Source of the DNA: Butyrivibrio sp.
Lineage (GTDB): Bacteria; Bacillota; Clostridia; Lachnospirales; Lachnospiraceae
Direction: 5' to 3'
Assembly: GCA_015056565.1 (NCBI GenBank)
Contig: SVGB01000006.1
Coordinates: 1-64,000, forward strand
Length of the DNA stretch: 64,000 nt
The notes under the pieces: generated by a model
Database searches by the model: none
The model's input: only the letters and a program-made list of their open reading frames with translations
Told to the model about the DNA's origin: nothing
Made by a program: the position numbers and the translations under genes
Shown here: positions 32,648 to 41,673 of the stretch, in pieces
How positions within the stretch are numbered: the first letter of the stretch is position 1
Layout of the letters: each line of letters begins with the position of its first letter

Positions 32648-33217
32648 TTACCTGATATTTAAAAAATTCTGAAGCATCACTGCTCCATCTGGAGTCATTA
32701 TTGACTCTGGATGGAACTGAAGTCCAAATATAGGATAGTCTTTATGCTGCACCGCCATGATCTCACCATCATCTGCTGTTGCAGTGACTTTAAGGCACTC
32801 TGGAAGGGTTTCTTCCTTGAGAGCAAGGGAATGATACCTTGCAACCTTTGTGGTGTCAGAAAGGCCATAAAACAGCTCAGAATCATTATCTACCTTTGCA
32901 ACAGACTGTTTACCGTGCATGAGCTTTTTTGCATAGGAAACAGTTCCTCCAAAGGCCTCGCAGATTGCCTGATGCCCAAGGCATACGCCAAGGATCGGTA
33001 TTTCTCCCCCAAGCTCTTTTACCACCTCTTCACAGATCCCTGCATCAGATGGCTTGCCAGGTCCCGGAGAAAGAACTATGGCTGAAGGTGCCATTTCTCT
33101 TATATCCTGGATAGATACCGCATCGTTTCTTACAACCTTCATATCTGGCTCGATGGCACCTATCATTTGAAAAAGGTTATATGTAAAGCTGTCGTAATTA
33201 TCAATTATCAGTACCAT
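32648..33217 (-). CDS. trpG: Anthranilate synthase component II (glutamine amidotransferase)
   Basis: A 189-residue class I amidotransferase that supplies ammonia to TrpE. LIIDNYDSFTYNLFQ is the family start, the catalytic Cys is in ILGVCLGHQAICEAFGG, and the His-Glu pair in GLQFHPESIMTPDG. It could also serve folate (PabA). ATG 33217 has AAGGAGG six bases upstream and overlaps the trpE stop by 17 bases. Confidence 0.92.
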   Translation of the reverse strand: MVLIIDNYDSFTYNLFQMIGAIEPDMKVVRNDAVSIQDIREMAPSAIVLSPGPGKPSDAGICEEVVKELGGEIPILGVCLGHQAICEAFGGTVSYAKKLMHGKQSVAKVDNDSELFYGLSDTTKVARYHSLALKEETLPECLKVTATADDGEIMAVQHKDYPIFGLQFHPESIMTPDGAVMLQNFLNIR

Positions 33218-34697
33218 CACAGGCCTCCTTAATGGCATTTACCACTGCCTTTGCCTTATTTACGCACTCTGTAAACTCACTTTCCGGAACAGAATCAGCC
33301 ACAAGCCCCGCTCCGCTTCTGACAAAGACCTTTCCATTCTTTTTATATGCAAGCCTGATGGCAATGCAGGTGTCCAGGTTCCCGGTAAAATCAACGTATC
33401 CTATAGCACCACCATAAATGCCCCTCTTCATGCCTTCAAGCTCATCAATGAGTTCGCAGGCCCTTATCTTAGGCGCTCCTGACAGTGTTCCGGCAGGGAG
33501 GACAGCGTCAATTGCATCAATGGCACTGTATTTAGAGTCCATCTTTCCTTTTACAGAAGATCCTATGTGCATGACATGGGAATACCTTTCGATGGACATG
33601 TACTTTTCAACTTCAACACTGCCAAATTCACAGAGCTTTCCAAGGTCGTTCCTTCCAAGATCTACCAGCATGTTATGCTCTGCTCTTTCCTTTTCATCAG
33701 CAAGAAGCTCTTTTTCAAGGGCCAGATCCTCTTCAAGTGTAGCTCCCCTTGGTCTTGTTCCGGCAAGAGGGAATGTCCTTATCACGCCGTCTTCAACCTT
33801 AACAAGGGTCTCCGGTGAAGCCCCTGCGATCTCTGTATCTCCGGAAAAATAGAACATGTATGGTGATGGATTAGTGGTCCTTAAAATCCTGTAGGTATCA
33901 AACAGACTTCCCTCAAAATCAGCCTCCATGGGGTTTGACAATACAAGCTGGAAGATATCGCCCTCATAGATGTGGTCCTTGACCTTCTGAACTTTATTGC
34001 AGTACTCTTCTTTGGAAAAAACTGGCTTGATATCCCCAAGAAGATGACCTTTTTCCACGTTCTTCATCTCGCCGCAAAGGATAAGGTTCTCCATCTCATC
34101 AAGCTTTGCGCTTGCAGCGTTATATGCATCCTTAAGCGCCGCATCTAAAGGCACTTCAGGAACTCTTAAATTTGAGATCAAAAGGATCTTCTGCTTAAGA
34201 TTGTCAAAGCAGATGAGATTTTCAAACAGCATAAGGTCCATGTCTGAAAAATCATACTTATTAGACGAATAAAAATGCAGGGATGGCTCGCCATACTGCA
34301 TGTATTCATAAGAAAAATAGCCTACCAGACCGCCTGTAAAGGTAGGCGCATCCTTAAGCTTTGGAGCTTTGTTTTTCTCAATAAGCTCTCTTATATATGT
34401 GCCAGGATTATCAAGCTTCATTACCTGCTGGCTGCCATCTTCCAGGGTAACTGTAGTCTCTTTTCCCCTGCTTGATATCTGCATGGTAGGGTTATACCCA
34501 AGAAACGAATATCTGCCCCACTGCCTTGAATCCTCCACACTCTCCAAAAGAAAGCAATGGCTGCTCACATTAAGGAGCTTTCTCATAACCTGCACAGGCG
34601 TTGCCACATCCGACAGAATCTGCCTGATAACCGGAATGAGCCTGTAACTGCCCTCTGATGCGATCTTACTGATCTCTTCAATAGATGTCTGCTTCAT
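33201..34697 (-). CDS. trpE: Anthranilate synthase component I
   Basis: A 498-residue chorismate-using enzyme that with TrpG makes anthranilate for tryptophan. The N-terminal regulatory part contains LESVEDSRQWGRYSFLG (the tryptophan-site LLES-type region) and the catalytic domain IFQLVLSNPMEADF, PLAGTRPRGAT, AEHNMLVDLGRNDLG and GAPKIRACELIDELEG. Length and the LLES-like region favour TrpE over PabB. No other trp genes follow, and no leader or T-box is present: a membrane-protein gene lies 13 bases upstream. Confidence 0.92.
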   Translation of the reverse strand: MKQTSIEEISKIASEGSYRLIPVIRQILSDVATPVQVMRKLLNVSSHCFLLESVEDSRQWGRYSFLGYNPTMQISSRGKETTVTLEDGSQQVMKLDNPGTYIRELIEKNKAPKLKDAPTFTGGLVGYFSYEYMQYGEPSLHFYSSNKYDFSDMDLMLFENLICFDNLKQKILLISNLRVPEVPLDAALKDAYNAASAKLDEMENLILCGEMKNVEKGHLLGDIKPVFSKEEYCNKVQKVKDHIYEGDIFQLVLSNPMEADFEGSLFDTYRILRTTNPSPYMFYFSGDTEIAGASPETLVKVEDGVIRTFPLAGTRPRGATLEEDLALEKELLADEKERAEHNMLVDLGRNDLGKLCEFGSVEVEKYMSIERYSHVMHIGSSVKGKMDSKYSAIDAIDAVLPAGTLSGAPKIRACELIDELEGMKRGIYGGAIGYVDFTGNLDTCIAIRLAYKKNGKVFVRSGAGLVADSVPESEFTECVNKAKAVVNAIKEACDGTDN

Positions 34698-34710
34698 ATG
34701 CTTCTCCTTG

Positions 34711-35436
34711 CTACTTTACCTGGGAAACCCCAAATATGGTCTTAACAAGCCATATCAAAAATACAAAGACTATTACAGGAATGGCGCAGGCTGTAACTAT
34801 CATCACTGCCAGGGATTCCAAAAGACCCTGCAGGAAGGATGAAACTCTGTCCACGGTGTCTGTAGTTATGGTAGTTATCTCGTTAAGAAGCCCTGAGTCA
34901 GAGTCTTTCTCTATTTCAAGCTCGTTGTACTGATCCAGCGTACTCTCCACAGTCTCTGCCTGTGTGTCATAGACCATGTCAGATATCATAACACTTGCAG
35001 GCACTATAAGGAAGATGATAAATCCAACAATAGCGATCTTAACAGCGATCTCAATAAGATCCCTTCTCTTTACCACCACAGCTACGCACACCAGAATACA
35101 CGCTATAGGGATCAAAACAGAAAAGGTAATAAATCCCGAAATGGTGATAAGGAATTTCTCAAGATAAAGAGCGCTCAGTATCATCAGAAAGTACTTGGCA
35201 AGCTCCGCCATCTGCTCTGCAATCGGCGTTCCAAAGTCTCCAGGAAGGAGGGATAATGTGGCCGAAGTTGCGGCAGCACCGCCAGAAAGCGCCATAACAG
35301 TTGCTATTTTATCATCAGTTTTCAGTATTGAATAATTGTGGCTCTCAGGGTCTGAAGCCCATGGTGATATTTTGGTAAAAGAGATTACAGCTATAAGCAG
35401 AAATACTGCTATTACGGTCACTTTTTTAAGATTCAC
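34711..35436 (-). CDS. Uncharacterised membrane protein
   Basis: I do not recognise this 241-residue protein. It has an N-terminal membrane helix (residues 5-22), a middle pair or triple of helices (about 85-150, KYFLMILSALYLEKFLI, PIACILVCVAVVV, IVGFIIFLIVPAS), a charged outside loop (QYNELEIEKDSDSG) and a C-terminal helix (IVTACAIPVIVFVFLIWLV). Start is GTG behind AAGGAG. It overlaps the DUF4230 gene by four bases and precedes trpE, so it belongs to the same transcript. Confidence 0.7.
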   Translation of the reverse strand: MNLKKVTVIAVFLLIAVISFTKISPWASDPESHNYSILKTDDKIATVMALSGGAAATSATLSLLPGDFGTPIAEQMAELAKYFLMILSALYLEKFLITISGFITFSVLIPIACILVCVAVVVKRRDLIEIAVKIAIVGFIIFLIVPASVMISDMVYDTQAETVESTLDQYNELEIEKDSDSGLLNEITTITTDTVDRVSSFLQGLLESLAVMIVTACAIPVIVFVFLIWLVKTIFGVSQVK

Positions 35437-36110
35437 GGCATTTCTCCTTTTTCTGCAAAGACTATTGTATAACCTGAAGCTGAAGGGAAGTTCCCTATAA
35501 AGTTCGAAATAAGGGTTTTGGCCTGCTCGTCAGATTTTTGCAGGATCCCGCTCTTTAGAGCCTTTTCTTTTGCAGCATTTTCAAACTCTGACAAAGATAC
35601 ATTGTAATCTGTGATCTTCATGGGGTTCCAGAGGGAATCCTTTTCGGAATATACCTTAAAGGTGCTGGTATCTACATTTACAGACTGTATCTCAGATGCA
35701 GGAACTGTAACTGTGATAGTCTTGGTTTCATCGTCCTTTTCCATGGTTATTCCTTCAAAGTCTATCCCCGCTGTGACTGTTCCGTCGTAGCTGTAGGTAA
35801 ATCCTGATGAAGAAGGAATGATATTTAAGACCTTCATCTCCTTGGTGTAGGTCTCAACCTGCGTAAAATAGTACTCCTGAGTGATGAGGGTTCCCATGTT
35901 CTTAAGGCCGTCCTCGATGGTTTCAACGTTGACCGTCACAAGGACCTTGGGCTCCTTTGGCCCTGGCTCTTCAGAAACTATTGTAGCATCCTGCCTTGCA
36001 GCGTCCTTTTTATCAGCTTTATAGCCTATTATCAGCACAAGGCTTGCAATAAGTGCTATGGCAATAACCGACAGATATATGATGTTTGCTGGCTTTTTTA
36101 AGTCGATCAT
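35433..36110 (-). CDS. DUF4230 family membrane-anchored protein
   Basis: A 225-residue protein with one N-terminal membrane helix (IIYLSVIAIALIASLVLIIG, residues 10-29) and an outside domain of the DUF4230 type: a repeated strand pattern with YFTQVETYTKEM, YSYDGTVTAGIDFEGI and ITVTVPASEI. Function unknown. ATG 36110 follows GGGGG by six bases; the frame is open much further upstream but into the divergent esterase gene, without ribosome sites. Start of the transcript that also holds trpEG. Confidence 0.78.
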   Translation of the reverse strand: MIDLKKPANIIYLSVIAIALIASLVLIIGYKADKKDAARQDATIVSEEPGPKEPKVLVTVNVETIEDGLKNMGTLITQEYYFTQVETYTKEMKVLNIIPSSSGFTYSYDGTVTAGIDFEGITMEKDDETKTITVTVPASEIQSVNVDTSTFKVYSEKDSLWNPMKITDYNVSLSEFENAAKEKALKSGILQKSDEQAKTLISNFIGNFPSASGYTIVFAEKGEMP

Positions 36111-36165
36111 ATTCATCCCCCTACTAAGAATGGTCTTATTAAACATATTATAGTAATATTTTGTT

Positions 36166-36951
36166 ATGGAAAAAAGACTAATACTAAGATTGCTTGTAGC
36201 CTCCATGGTCCTTATGCTAACAGGGTGCGGCGCAGCATACGGCAAAATAACAAAACATTCCGGTTCTCAGACCCTTAAGACTGAAGGTGATATTTCTTTT
36301 GACTTCCATCTCTTTACCCCCGAAAACGGGCAAAATTTGCCAATTGTGATAGTGTTCCACGGTTTCGGAGAAGGGGAGAACGTGGATGATACAAAAATCT
36401 ACTCCACACTGACAGGGGCTGATAGTCAATCTGTAAGGCCCTGCTACGTTTTAGAGCCTTCAGTAGAAAACAACGTATATCTTGCCCAGTCAAACAGAGA
36501 GAGCCTTTATAAGGCAGTAAAAGAGATAACAGAAGGCCTGATCACAGATAAACAGGTTGACCCTGACAGAGTCTACGTGATCGGCAACTCCTTCGGAGGT
36601 CTTGCTACAGTAGAGTTTTTAGAGAGCTACCCAGAGTTTGTTGCAGCTGCGATCCCCATGTGCCCTGCCCTTACTTACTCCAAGGATTCCACCACAAAAC
36701 TTTCGCTGATAAGGGACATTCCCATCTGGTTTGCCCACGCGACTAATGACAACGTGATCCCTGTAGATGTGAGCAGATCCGCAGTCTTCACCTTAAAAAA
36801 CGCCGGGGCAAAAGACGTAACTCTCACAGAGTTTACCGATCAGGAAATGCTGTCAGCTGGCGCTCTTGTGGGATACCACCAGTCAGACTTTGTGGTTATG
36901 ACTGATGATTCTTTCGCAGACTGGCTGTTTTCGAAACGCCGCAGCGACTAG
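36166..36951 (+). CDS. Esterase-like alpha/beta hydrolase lipoprotein
   Basis: A 261-residue secreted hydrolase. The signal ends in [10 protein letters not shown], a lipobox. [13 protein letters not shown] is the oxyanion region, [14 protein letters not shown] holds the nucleophile Ser (about residue 145), [10 protein letters not shown] the acid and GYHQSDF a His. It resembles LpqC/feruloyl-esterase-type depolymerases. No ribosome site precedes the ATG; AT-rich -10-like boxes (TATAGT 36149-36154, TAATAT 36154-36159) would put the RNA start within five bases of it. It diverges from the DUF4230 gene. Confidence 0.83.
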   Translation: MEKRLILRLLVASMVLMLTGCGAAYGKITKHSGSQTLKTEGDISFDFHLFTPENGQNLPIVIVFHGFGEGENVDDTKIYSTLTGADSQSVRPCYVLEPSVENNVYLAQSNRESLYKAVKEITEGLITDKQVDPDRVYVIGNSFGGLATVEFLESYPEFVAAAIPMCPALTYSKDSTTKLSLIRDIPIWFAHATNDNVIPVDVSRSAVFTLKNAGAKDVTLTEFTDQEMLSAGALVGYHQSDFVVMTDDSFADWLFSKRRSD

Positions 36952-36970
36952 AGGGGTGTATAATATAGCC

Positions 36971-37213
36971 ATGAAACATTATGCTTACATTCTTAAGTGC
37001 GCAGATGGCAGCTACTACTGCGGATATACCAACGACCTGGAAAAGCGTATAGAAAAGCACAACCAGGGCAAAGGCGCCAAATACACTCGTGCCCGCCTTC
37101 CGGTTGCGCTCGTTTATTTTGAGGAATTTGATACTAAAGAAGAAGCCATGAGCCGTGAGTGGCACCTAAAGCAGCTGACTCACAAGGAAAAAGAGGCTCT
37201 AGCTGGATCCTAA
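36971..37213 (+). CDS. GIY-YIG domain protein (UPF0213 type)
   Basis: An 80-residue single-domain GIY-YIG nuclease-like protein. The motif runs as [20 protein letters not shown] (residues 4-23), with [17 protein letters not shown] and the later Glu in [15 protein letters not shown]. Such small proteins are widespread and probably act on DNA. ATG 36971 lies 19 bases after the esterase stop. TATAAT (36959-36964) is placed exactly so that transcription could start at this ATG, although AGAGGGG 15 bases upstream might also serve read-through RNA. Confidence 0.87.
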   Translation: MKHYAYILKCADGSYYCGYTNDLEKRIEKHNQGKGAKYTRARLPVALVYFEEFDTKEEAMSREWHLKQLTHKEKEALAGS

Positions 37214-37219
37214 GGCCTG

Positions 37220-38137
37220 TCACCTTCTGGCACTGGCTGCCATTCTGTGGTAGGTGTGTCTGATACCGCGGATCGCTATGCTGTAGGACATGATGTTCCT
37301 TGGAGCTGCAATTCCCGGATGACCGCTGTCTCCGATATGATGGATATCAGTTCCTGTCTGCTTGCACATAAGGGCTATCTGCTTGATAGTCTCCTCGTCT
37401 GTACCCTCTTGGCTTGTTCCGATGGCAGTCATGGAGAGCTTTCCCTTTTTGTGAATATAACTTACCCTCTCTCTTGCCCATTCCACGGTAATTCCGGGAA
37501 CTGTACCTGGTGCTGGGAGCAGGATGATATCTGCACCAGCTTCCGCAAAAGAGTCTATATCCTGCATTGTAAGTATCCCGTCAGCCCCTTCGCTTATTAC
37601 GCCTGCAGCGTGCATTTTACCTGAGGCAATGATGATATCGTCTCCTACAGCTTCTTTTATTTCCCTGATGGCCTGCAAAATACCCTCGTTAGTGACACCT
37701 ATTCCAGGGTTACCAGTAATAAGGATCATGTTAACGCCCATGTCCCTTGCCCTCACTGCGTTTTCAGCGTTGGCAACACGGCCCTTTGAAAGAGCCCATG
37801 GATTGTCTGAACCAGGAACGATCTTGCCTGGCTCTAGGTTTATAGCAAGAGGAAGGCCTGTAAGGCTCTTAATAAGGCGCACTGTATCTTCAGGCGCGTG
37901 CTCTGGAAGTCCCTTTACATCAGGGTTCCACACATCAAAGATATTGCACAGGATAAAGTCAGAGCCAAAAGCCGCGCAAAGCTCAGCATTTGATACATCC
38001 TCGCACTGAGGTGTGAACATTCCTATGCACTCTGTAACAAGGGTCCTTCCCTCGCTTTCAGCCATTGCGCTTAGAAGCTCAGTCTTTCCCATCTTTTCAA
38101 AATCACTGGCAAAGCTGTTTAAGATCCTTTTTCCCAT
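37220..38137 (-). CDS. TIM-barrel protein of the DUF7916 type
   Basis: A 305-residue cytoplasmic protein, probably a TIM barrel: strands include DFILCNIFDVWNPD, PLAINLEPGKIVPGSD, MGVNMILITGNPGIGVT, DIIIASGKMHAAG and GADIILLPAPGTVPG. I associate it with a clostridial family often mis-called haloacid dehalogenase and now DUF7916. It has no known reaction. It starts 43 bases after the radical SAM gene of the AmmeMemoRadiSam set, same strand, which suggests a link. GAGGGAG precedes the ATG. Confidence 0.65.
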   Translation of the reverse strand: MGKRILNSFASDFEKMGKTELLSAMAESEGRTLVTECIGMFTPQCEDVSNAELCAAFGSDFILCNIFDVWNPDVKGLPEHAPEDTVRLIKSLTGLPLAINLEPGKIVPGSDNPWALSKGRVANAENAVRARDMGVNMILITGNPGIGVTNEGILQAIREIKEAVGDDIIIASGKMHAAGVISEGADGILTMQDIDSFAEAGADIILLPAPGTVPGITVEWARERVSYIHKKGKLSMTAIGTSQEGTDEETIKQIALMCKQTGTDIHHIGDSGHPGIAAPRNIMSYSIAIRGIRHTYHRMAASARR

Positions 38138-38180
38138 ATTGTGCGATCTCCCTCCTGTATAATCTACAATCCCTTAAATT

Positions 38181-39026
38181 TCAGCAGTTTCCTGTAAATA
38201 CATGATCAAGTTCTTTTCCCGCCACGTCCCTTAGATGATAAATAAGCCCAACGTCCGTAGCTGGAACGTCCATCTTAAACCTTGGAAAATACCTGCTAAG
38301 GTGCAGCGCTATGCTCTCTTTCCCTCTTCCGCAGTCAAGGGATGAAAGCCACTTTGACAGCTCTTTTATCTCAGCCTCTGTATCGTTGTAGCCTGGAACC
38401 ACAAGGGTTGTAACCTCCACATGAGCCTTCTTAGAGGCCATTTCAATAAAATCCATGACCATCTCCCTGTCGCCCTTAAGAACATCCCTATAGTAGGCAT
38501 CTGTAAAGCCCTTAAGATCTATGTTCATGGCGTCTATATGTGGAATTACCTCCTCTGCCACCTCCCTGGACACATTTCCGTTTGACACCAGAACCGTCTT
38601 CATTCCCCGCTTGTGGACTTCTATGGCCGCATCAACCACATACTCATAGCCAACAAGAGGCTCATTATAGGTAAAAGCAACTCCAATATTGCCCTCATCC
38701 TTATATTGCAGCGCTATATCAGCAAGCTCCACCGGGGAAATCTCCCTGATGCCGTAGGGATACTCCCTGTCAAAATCGTAGGATATCTCGTGATTCTGGC
38801 AGAATGGACACCTTAGATTACAGCCATAGCTTCCCACAGATACCACCATTGAACCTGGGTAAAAGAGATTCAGGGGTTTCTTCTCTATGGGGTCAAGGGC
38901 AATGGATGTGATCTTTCCATAGTTCCTTGCCACAACCTTCCCATCGCGACAGATCCTTGCCATACACAGCCCTATATCTCCCTCTTTTAAATAACATCCG
39001 TTATGGCAAACATTACACTTTGGCAT
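38181..39026 (-). CDS. amrS: AmmeMemoRadiSam system radical SAM enzyme
   Basis: A 281-residue radical SAM protein. The cluster motif is CNLRCPFC (CxxxCxxC, about residue 69), following YPGSMVVSVGSYG. The N-terminus carries extra cysteines (KCNVCHNGC, GLCMARIC) that may bind another metal, as usual in AmrS. GGxxE-like IGVAFTYNEPLVG and VLVSNGNVS follow. It is the radical partner of Memo and AMMECR1 proteins; the product is not known. GGAGG precedes the ATG, 21 bases after the Memo-AMMECR1 gene. Confidence 0.9.
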   Translation of the reverse strand: MPKCNVCHNGCYLKEGDIGLCMARICRDGKVVARNYGKITSIALDPIEKKPLNLFYPGSMVVSVGSYGCNLRCPFCQNHEISYDFDREYPYGIREISPVELADIALQYKDEGNIGVAFTYNEPLVGYEYVVDAAIEVHKRGMKTVLVSNGNVSREVAEEVIPHIDAMNIDLKGFTDAYYRDVLKGDREMVMDFIEMASKKAHVEVTTLVVPGYNDTEAEIKELSKWLSSLDCGRGKESIALHLSRYFPRFKMDVPATDVGLIYHLRDVAGKELDHVFTGNC

Positions 39027-39047
39027 ACAATATCCTCCCGGAAATCC

Positions 39048-40493
39048 TTAGATATGCCTTATTACCTCAAAGCGCTCAAGGGAATACTCTTCATCTTCAC
39101 TGATCCCGGCCTTCTGGCGGGCGATGTCTATCTGCTGCTCAATGCTGTCAACACCGTCAAGGTTTGGAAGAAGCAGCCCCCTTTTCCTTCCGTGTGTCAC
39201 AATTACGCCGTATCTCTTAACATCCAGCTGGTCAGGCCCGTCTATGGGCTCCGGCTCATCAAGGACGTCAACACTCATTTCAAGATATGGAAGCTCGTCC
39301 TCTTTTATCATTGGAAATCTCGGGTCATTGGTGCCGGCGCTGATGGCATTTTGCATTATCTCATCAGCAATACAGGAACATGTAGGCAAAATAGTGCCAA
39401 TGCAGCCCCTTAGCGCCCCGTCTTTATGAATGGACACAAAAGTTCCCGCCCGCCTTTCATACATCTCCGGGTCAAGGTCCTTCCATTCCTCTGTCTGAAT
39501 ATCTTTTCTACCTATCCTCTTTCCTAGGGTTATGTAGCTCTCAAGAGAGTACCTGGCAAGCCTTACGTAAAGGTCTTCGTCCTTTCGTCTTTTATCCAGG
39601 GCCTTCTTTTTATCTTCTCTCCACTTTTCAAGAAAGTGCCTTGACTCATCTGGTCCCTTCACTTCAAAGGTGCAGACGCCATAGCCAACCCCAAAGGTAG
39701 CCTCATGGGAGAGCTCTTTTGCCGAAACCGCTATGCCATCCAGGGCTCCTGCCATCATGACAAAAGACCTGTGACCACACTCAGCTGCTTTTTCGCAGAA
39801 TACTTCATCGAAGTCAAGGAGCCTGTCAAACTCACCGCTTCCGCAGACTTCCATTATCCTCTCATCGTACTCAGGTCCCTCCTTGGCAAAGCCGTAAGGA
39901 CCATCCTCTTTCATCTTGTGGGAAAGGTCGCCGCTGGCTACGTACACAGCCCTTACGCCGGTTCTCTCTACAGCCTGTTGGATGATCTGCCCCATCTCGT
40001 AGTGCATTGGAAGGGACAGCCCTGAAAGGCCGATCCTGACTATCTTGAAGTTGTCATACTTTTCTTTTATGTAGTAGAGCGGGATAAGGGTTCCGTGGTC
40101 CAACTCAGGGTCTCTCTCACCCATAGTTCCAGCAGGGAATCCCTGTATCTCCATGCTCTTTATGTCATCATTTTCCTGGCCATAGGAGTCAGAAATGGCG
40201 CATATCTCTTCCACCAGGTCCGTGTCGTACTCCACGTCAAAACGAACCTGCGGCGCCCTGAAACGCCCCATGTCACCATGTGCAAATTTCCCTGGAGAAA
40301 TATGGAAATAGTCGGCGTACATGATGCTGTGGGGGCTTGAGATGATGATAGTCTCGGGCTTAAGCGCCGCGATCTCATCTGCCACCTGCCTGTAAGCTCT
40401 TGTTGTAGCTTCAATCTTTTCCTCTTCGCCTCGCCCCACCTCTGGAAGCATGATGGGCGGATGTGGCACCATAAAAGCTCCTACTATTGGCAT
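39048..40493 (-). CDS. Memo-AMMECR1 fusion (AmmeMemoRadiSam proteins B and A)
   Basis: A 481-residue two-domain protein. Residues 1-280 are a Memo/LigB-type dioxygenase-like domain: VGAFMVPHPPIMLPEVG, IIISSPHSIMYADYF, ELDHGTLIPLYYI and YVASGDLSHKMKEDG with likely metal His residues. Residues about 310-481 are an AMMECR1 domain with the hallmark ALRGCIGTILPT and SAGTNDPRFPMI. With the next gene it makes the full AmmeMemoRadiSam set, whose biochemical role is unknown. Start ATG follows GGAGGAG; it overlaps the pseudouridine synthase stop by ten bases. Confidence 0.92.
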   Translation of the reverse strand: MPIVGAFMVPHPPIMLPEVGRGEEEKIEATTRAYRQVADEIAALKPETIIISSPHSIMYADYFHISPGKFAHGDMGRFRAPQVRFDVEYDTDLVEEICAISDSYGQENDDIKSMEIQGFPAGTMGERDPELDHGTLIPLYYIKEKYDNFKIVRIGLSGLSLPMHYEMGQIIQQAVERTGVRAVYVASGDLSHKMKEDGPYGFAKEGPEYDERIMEVCGSGEFDRLLDFDEVFCEKAAECGHRSFVMMAGALDGIAVSAKELSHEATFGVGYGVCTFEVKGPDESRHFLEKWREDKKKALDKRRKDEDLYVRLARYSLESYITLGKRIGRKDIQTEEWKDLDPEMYERRAGTFVSIHKDGALRGCIGTILPTCSCIADEIMQNAISAGTNDPRFPMIKEDELPYLEMSVDVLDEPEPIDGPDQLDVKRYGVIVTHGRKRGLLLPNLDGVDSIEQQIDIARQKAGISEDEEYSLERFEVIRHI

Positions 40494-41467
40494 AGTTCTC
40501 CTCCTTTGCCAGCATTGATCCCGTTAACAAGTCTCTTCATATCTTCAGGAAAATCTGCATCAAACTTAAGCTCTTCTCCCGTTATAGGCTGAATAAACTC
40601 AAGATGTGCAGCGTGAAGGGCCGCTCTTGTCATCCCATGGCTGTCTTTTATCTCTTTTCCGTACAGGTTATCACCAAGGAGGGGATGCCCAATATATGAC
40701 ATGTGAACCCTTATCTGATGGGTCCTTCCGGTGTCCAGATGGAGCCTTATAAGGCTGTAGCCATCAAACTCCTTTTCCACCTTATAGTGAGTTATGGCTT
40801 CCTTTCCCTCTGGCATGACCTTTCGGATCATCCTTACCCCCTCTTCCTGTCCTATGGGGGCATTTATGGTTCCCTGCTTTTTATCAGGGATTCCGTCTAC
40901 AAGGGCCAGGTACTCTTTTCGCCGCGACATATTGTCCTTCTGGTCAGACAAAAGAGCTGCTGCATGCCTGTTCTTTGCAAATATAAGAAGCCCCGACGTC
41001 TCCCTGTCAAGCCTTCCAATGGTCCTTACTATGTGCCTTTGCCCGGTTTTCTTGTAGTACCCGGCAAGGGCGTTGGACAAAGAGTCCAGATGGTGGGCGT
41101 AGGATGGGTGGACCACCTTATCTCCCGGCTTATTTACCAGCACCAGGTCCTCATCCTCGTAAACAATATCTATTTCTTCGTCAGAAGGGATCACATCTCC
41201 GCTGTTATCCATATCTTCGTAGATCTTGATCTTTAGTGTATCTCCGGCCCTTAAGATATCCTTGAGCCATATGGGACTGTAGGCCATTTCATCAGCTCTT
41301 TTGACCATTACCCCGTCCTCAAACTGCTTGCATCTTGAGATTTCCCGGGATGAGAAAAAGAGCCTCTCAGACATGATCTCTCTTGCAGAGCATCCGTCCT
41401 CTATAGGCTCAATCTTTCTTTTGATCTCTCTTATGCTATAAGTAGTCCTGGTTGTCTTGTAATCCAA
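40484..41467 (-). CDS. RluA-family pseudouridine synthase
   Basis: A 327-residue RNA pseudouridine synthase with an S4-like N-terminus and catalytic domain. The catalytic Asp is in TIGRLDRETSGLLIFAKN (about residue 141), with LVNKPGDKVVHPSYAHH before and LIRLHLDTGRTHQIRVHM after. The likely start is TTG 41467, six bases after GGAGGAG; no ATG is in position. It overlaps the upstream small gene by 32 bases, indicating coupled translation. Which RNA position it modifies is unknown. Confidence 0.88.
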   Translation of the reverse strand: MDYKTTRTTYSIREIKRKIEPIEDGCSAREIMSERLFFSSREISRCKQFEDGVMVKRADEMAYSPIWLKDILRAGDTLKIKIYEDMDNSGDVIPSDEEIDIVYEDEDLVLVNKPGDKVVHPSYAHHLDSLSNALAGYYKKTGQRHIVRTIGRLDRETSGLLIFAKNRHAAALLSDQKDNMSRRKEYLALVDGIPDKKQGTINAPIGQEEGVRMIRKVMPEGKEAITHYKVEKEFDGYSLIRLHLDTGRTHQIRVHMSYIGHPLLGDNLYGKEIKDSHGMTRAALHAAHLEFIQPITGEELKFDADFPEDMKRLVNGINAGKGGELCQ

Positions 41468-41654
41468 GTGGTTCTCCTCCAAATGAAACCTCAGATTGCA
41501 CTATCATCTCGCTTAAGGCTCCGTCCTCAATGTCCAGAACCCATGCCAGCATAGTGATGTTGTGCGCATGCTCTTCCACGGTGAATTTTGGACATGTAAG
41601 GTATGCGTCGATCTCATCATTAAGCTTTTTCCTGATATCTTCTTCTGATCTCAT
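41436..41654 (-). CDS. Small acidic protein of unknown function
   Basis: A 72-residue protein I do not recognise. It is acidic and mainly helical (MRSEEDIRKKLNDEIDAYL, then EEHAHNITMLAWVLDIEDG). AAGGAG precedes the ATG. It lies between the HAD nucleotidase gene and the pseudouridine synthase gene, overlapping the latter, so it is part of the same operon. It might be a small adaptor, but nothing in the sequence tells. Confidence 0.6.
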   Translation of the reverse strand: MRSEEDIRKKLNDEIDAYLTCPKFTVEEHAHNITMLAWVLDIEDGALSEMIVQSEVSFGGEPLGLQDNQDYL

Positions 41655-41673
41655 ATTGGCTCTCCTTGATGTT

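Noticed and set aside
34698-34710. T-box or trp leader before trpE
   Set aside because: The upstream gene ends 13 bases before; there is no room for a leader.
36111-36245. Long N-terminal extension of the DUF4230 protein
   Set aside because: It runs into the divergent esterase gene and its promoter; the start at 36110 has GGGGG and leads into the membrane helix.
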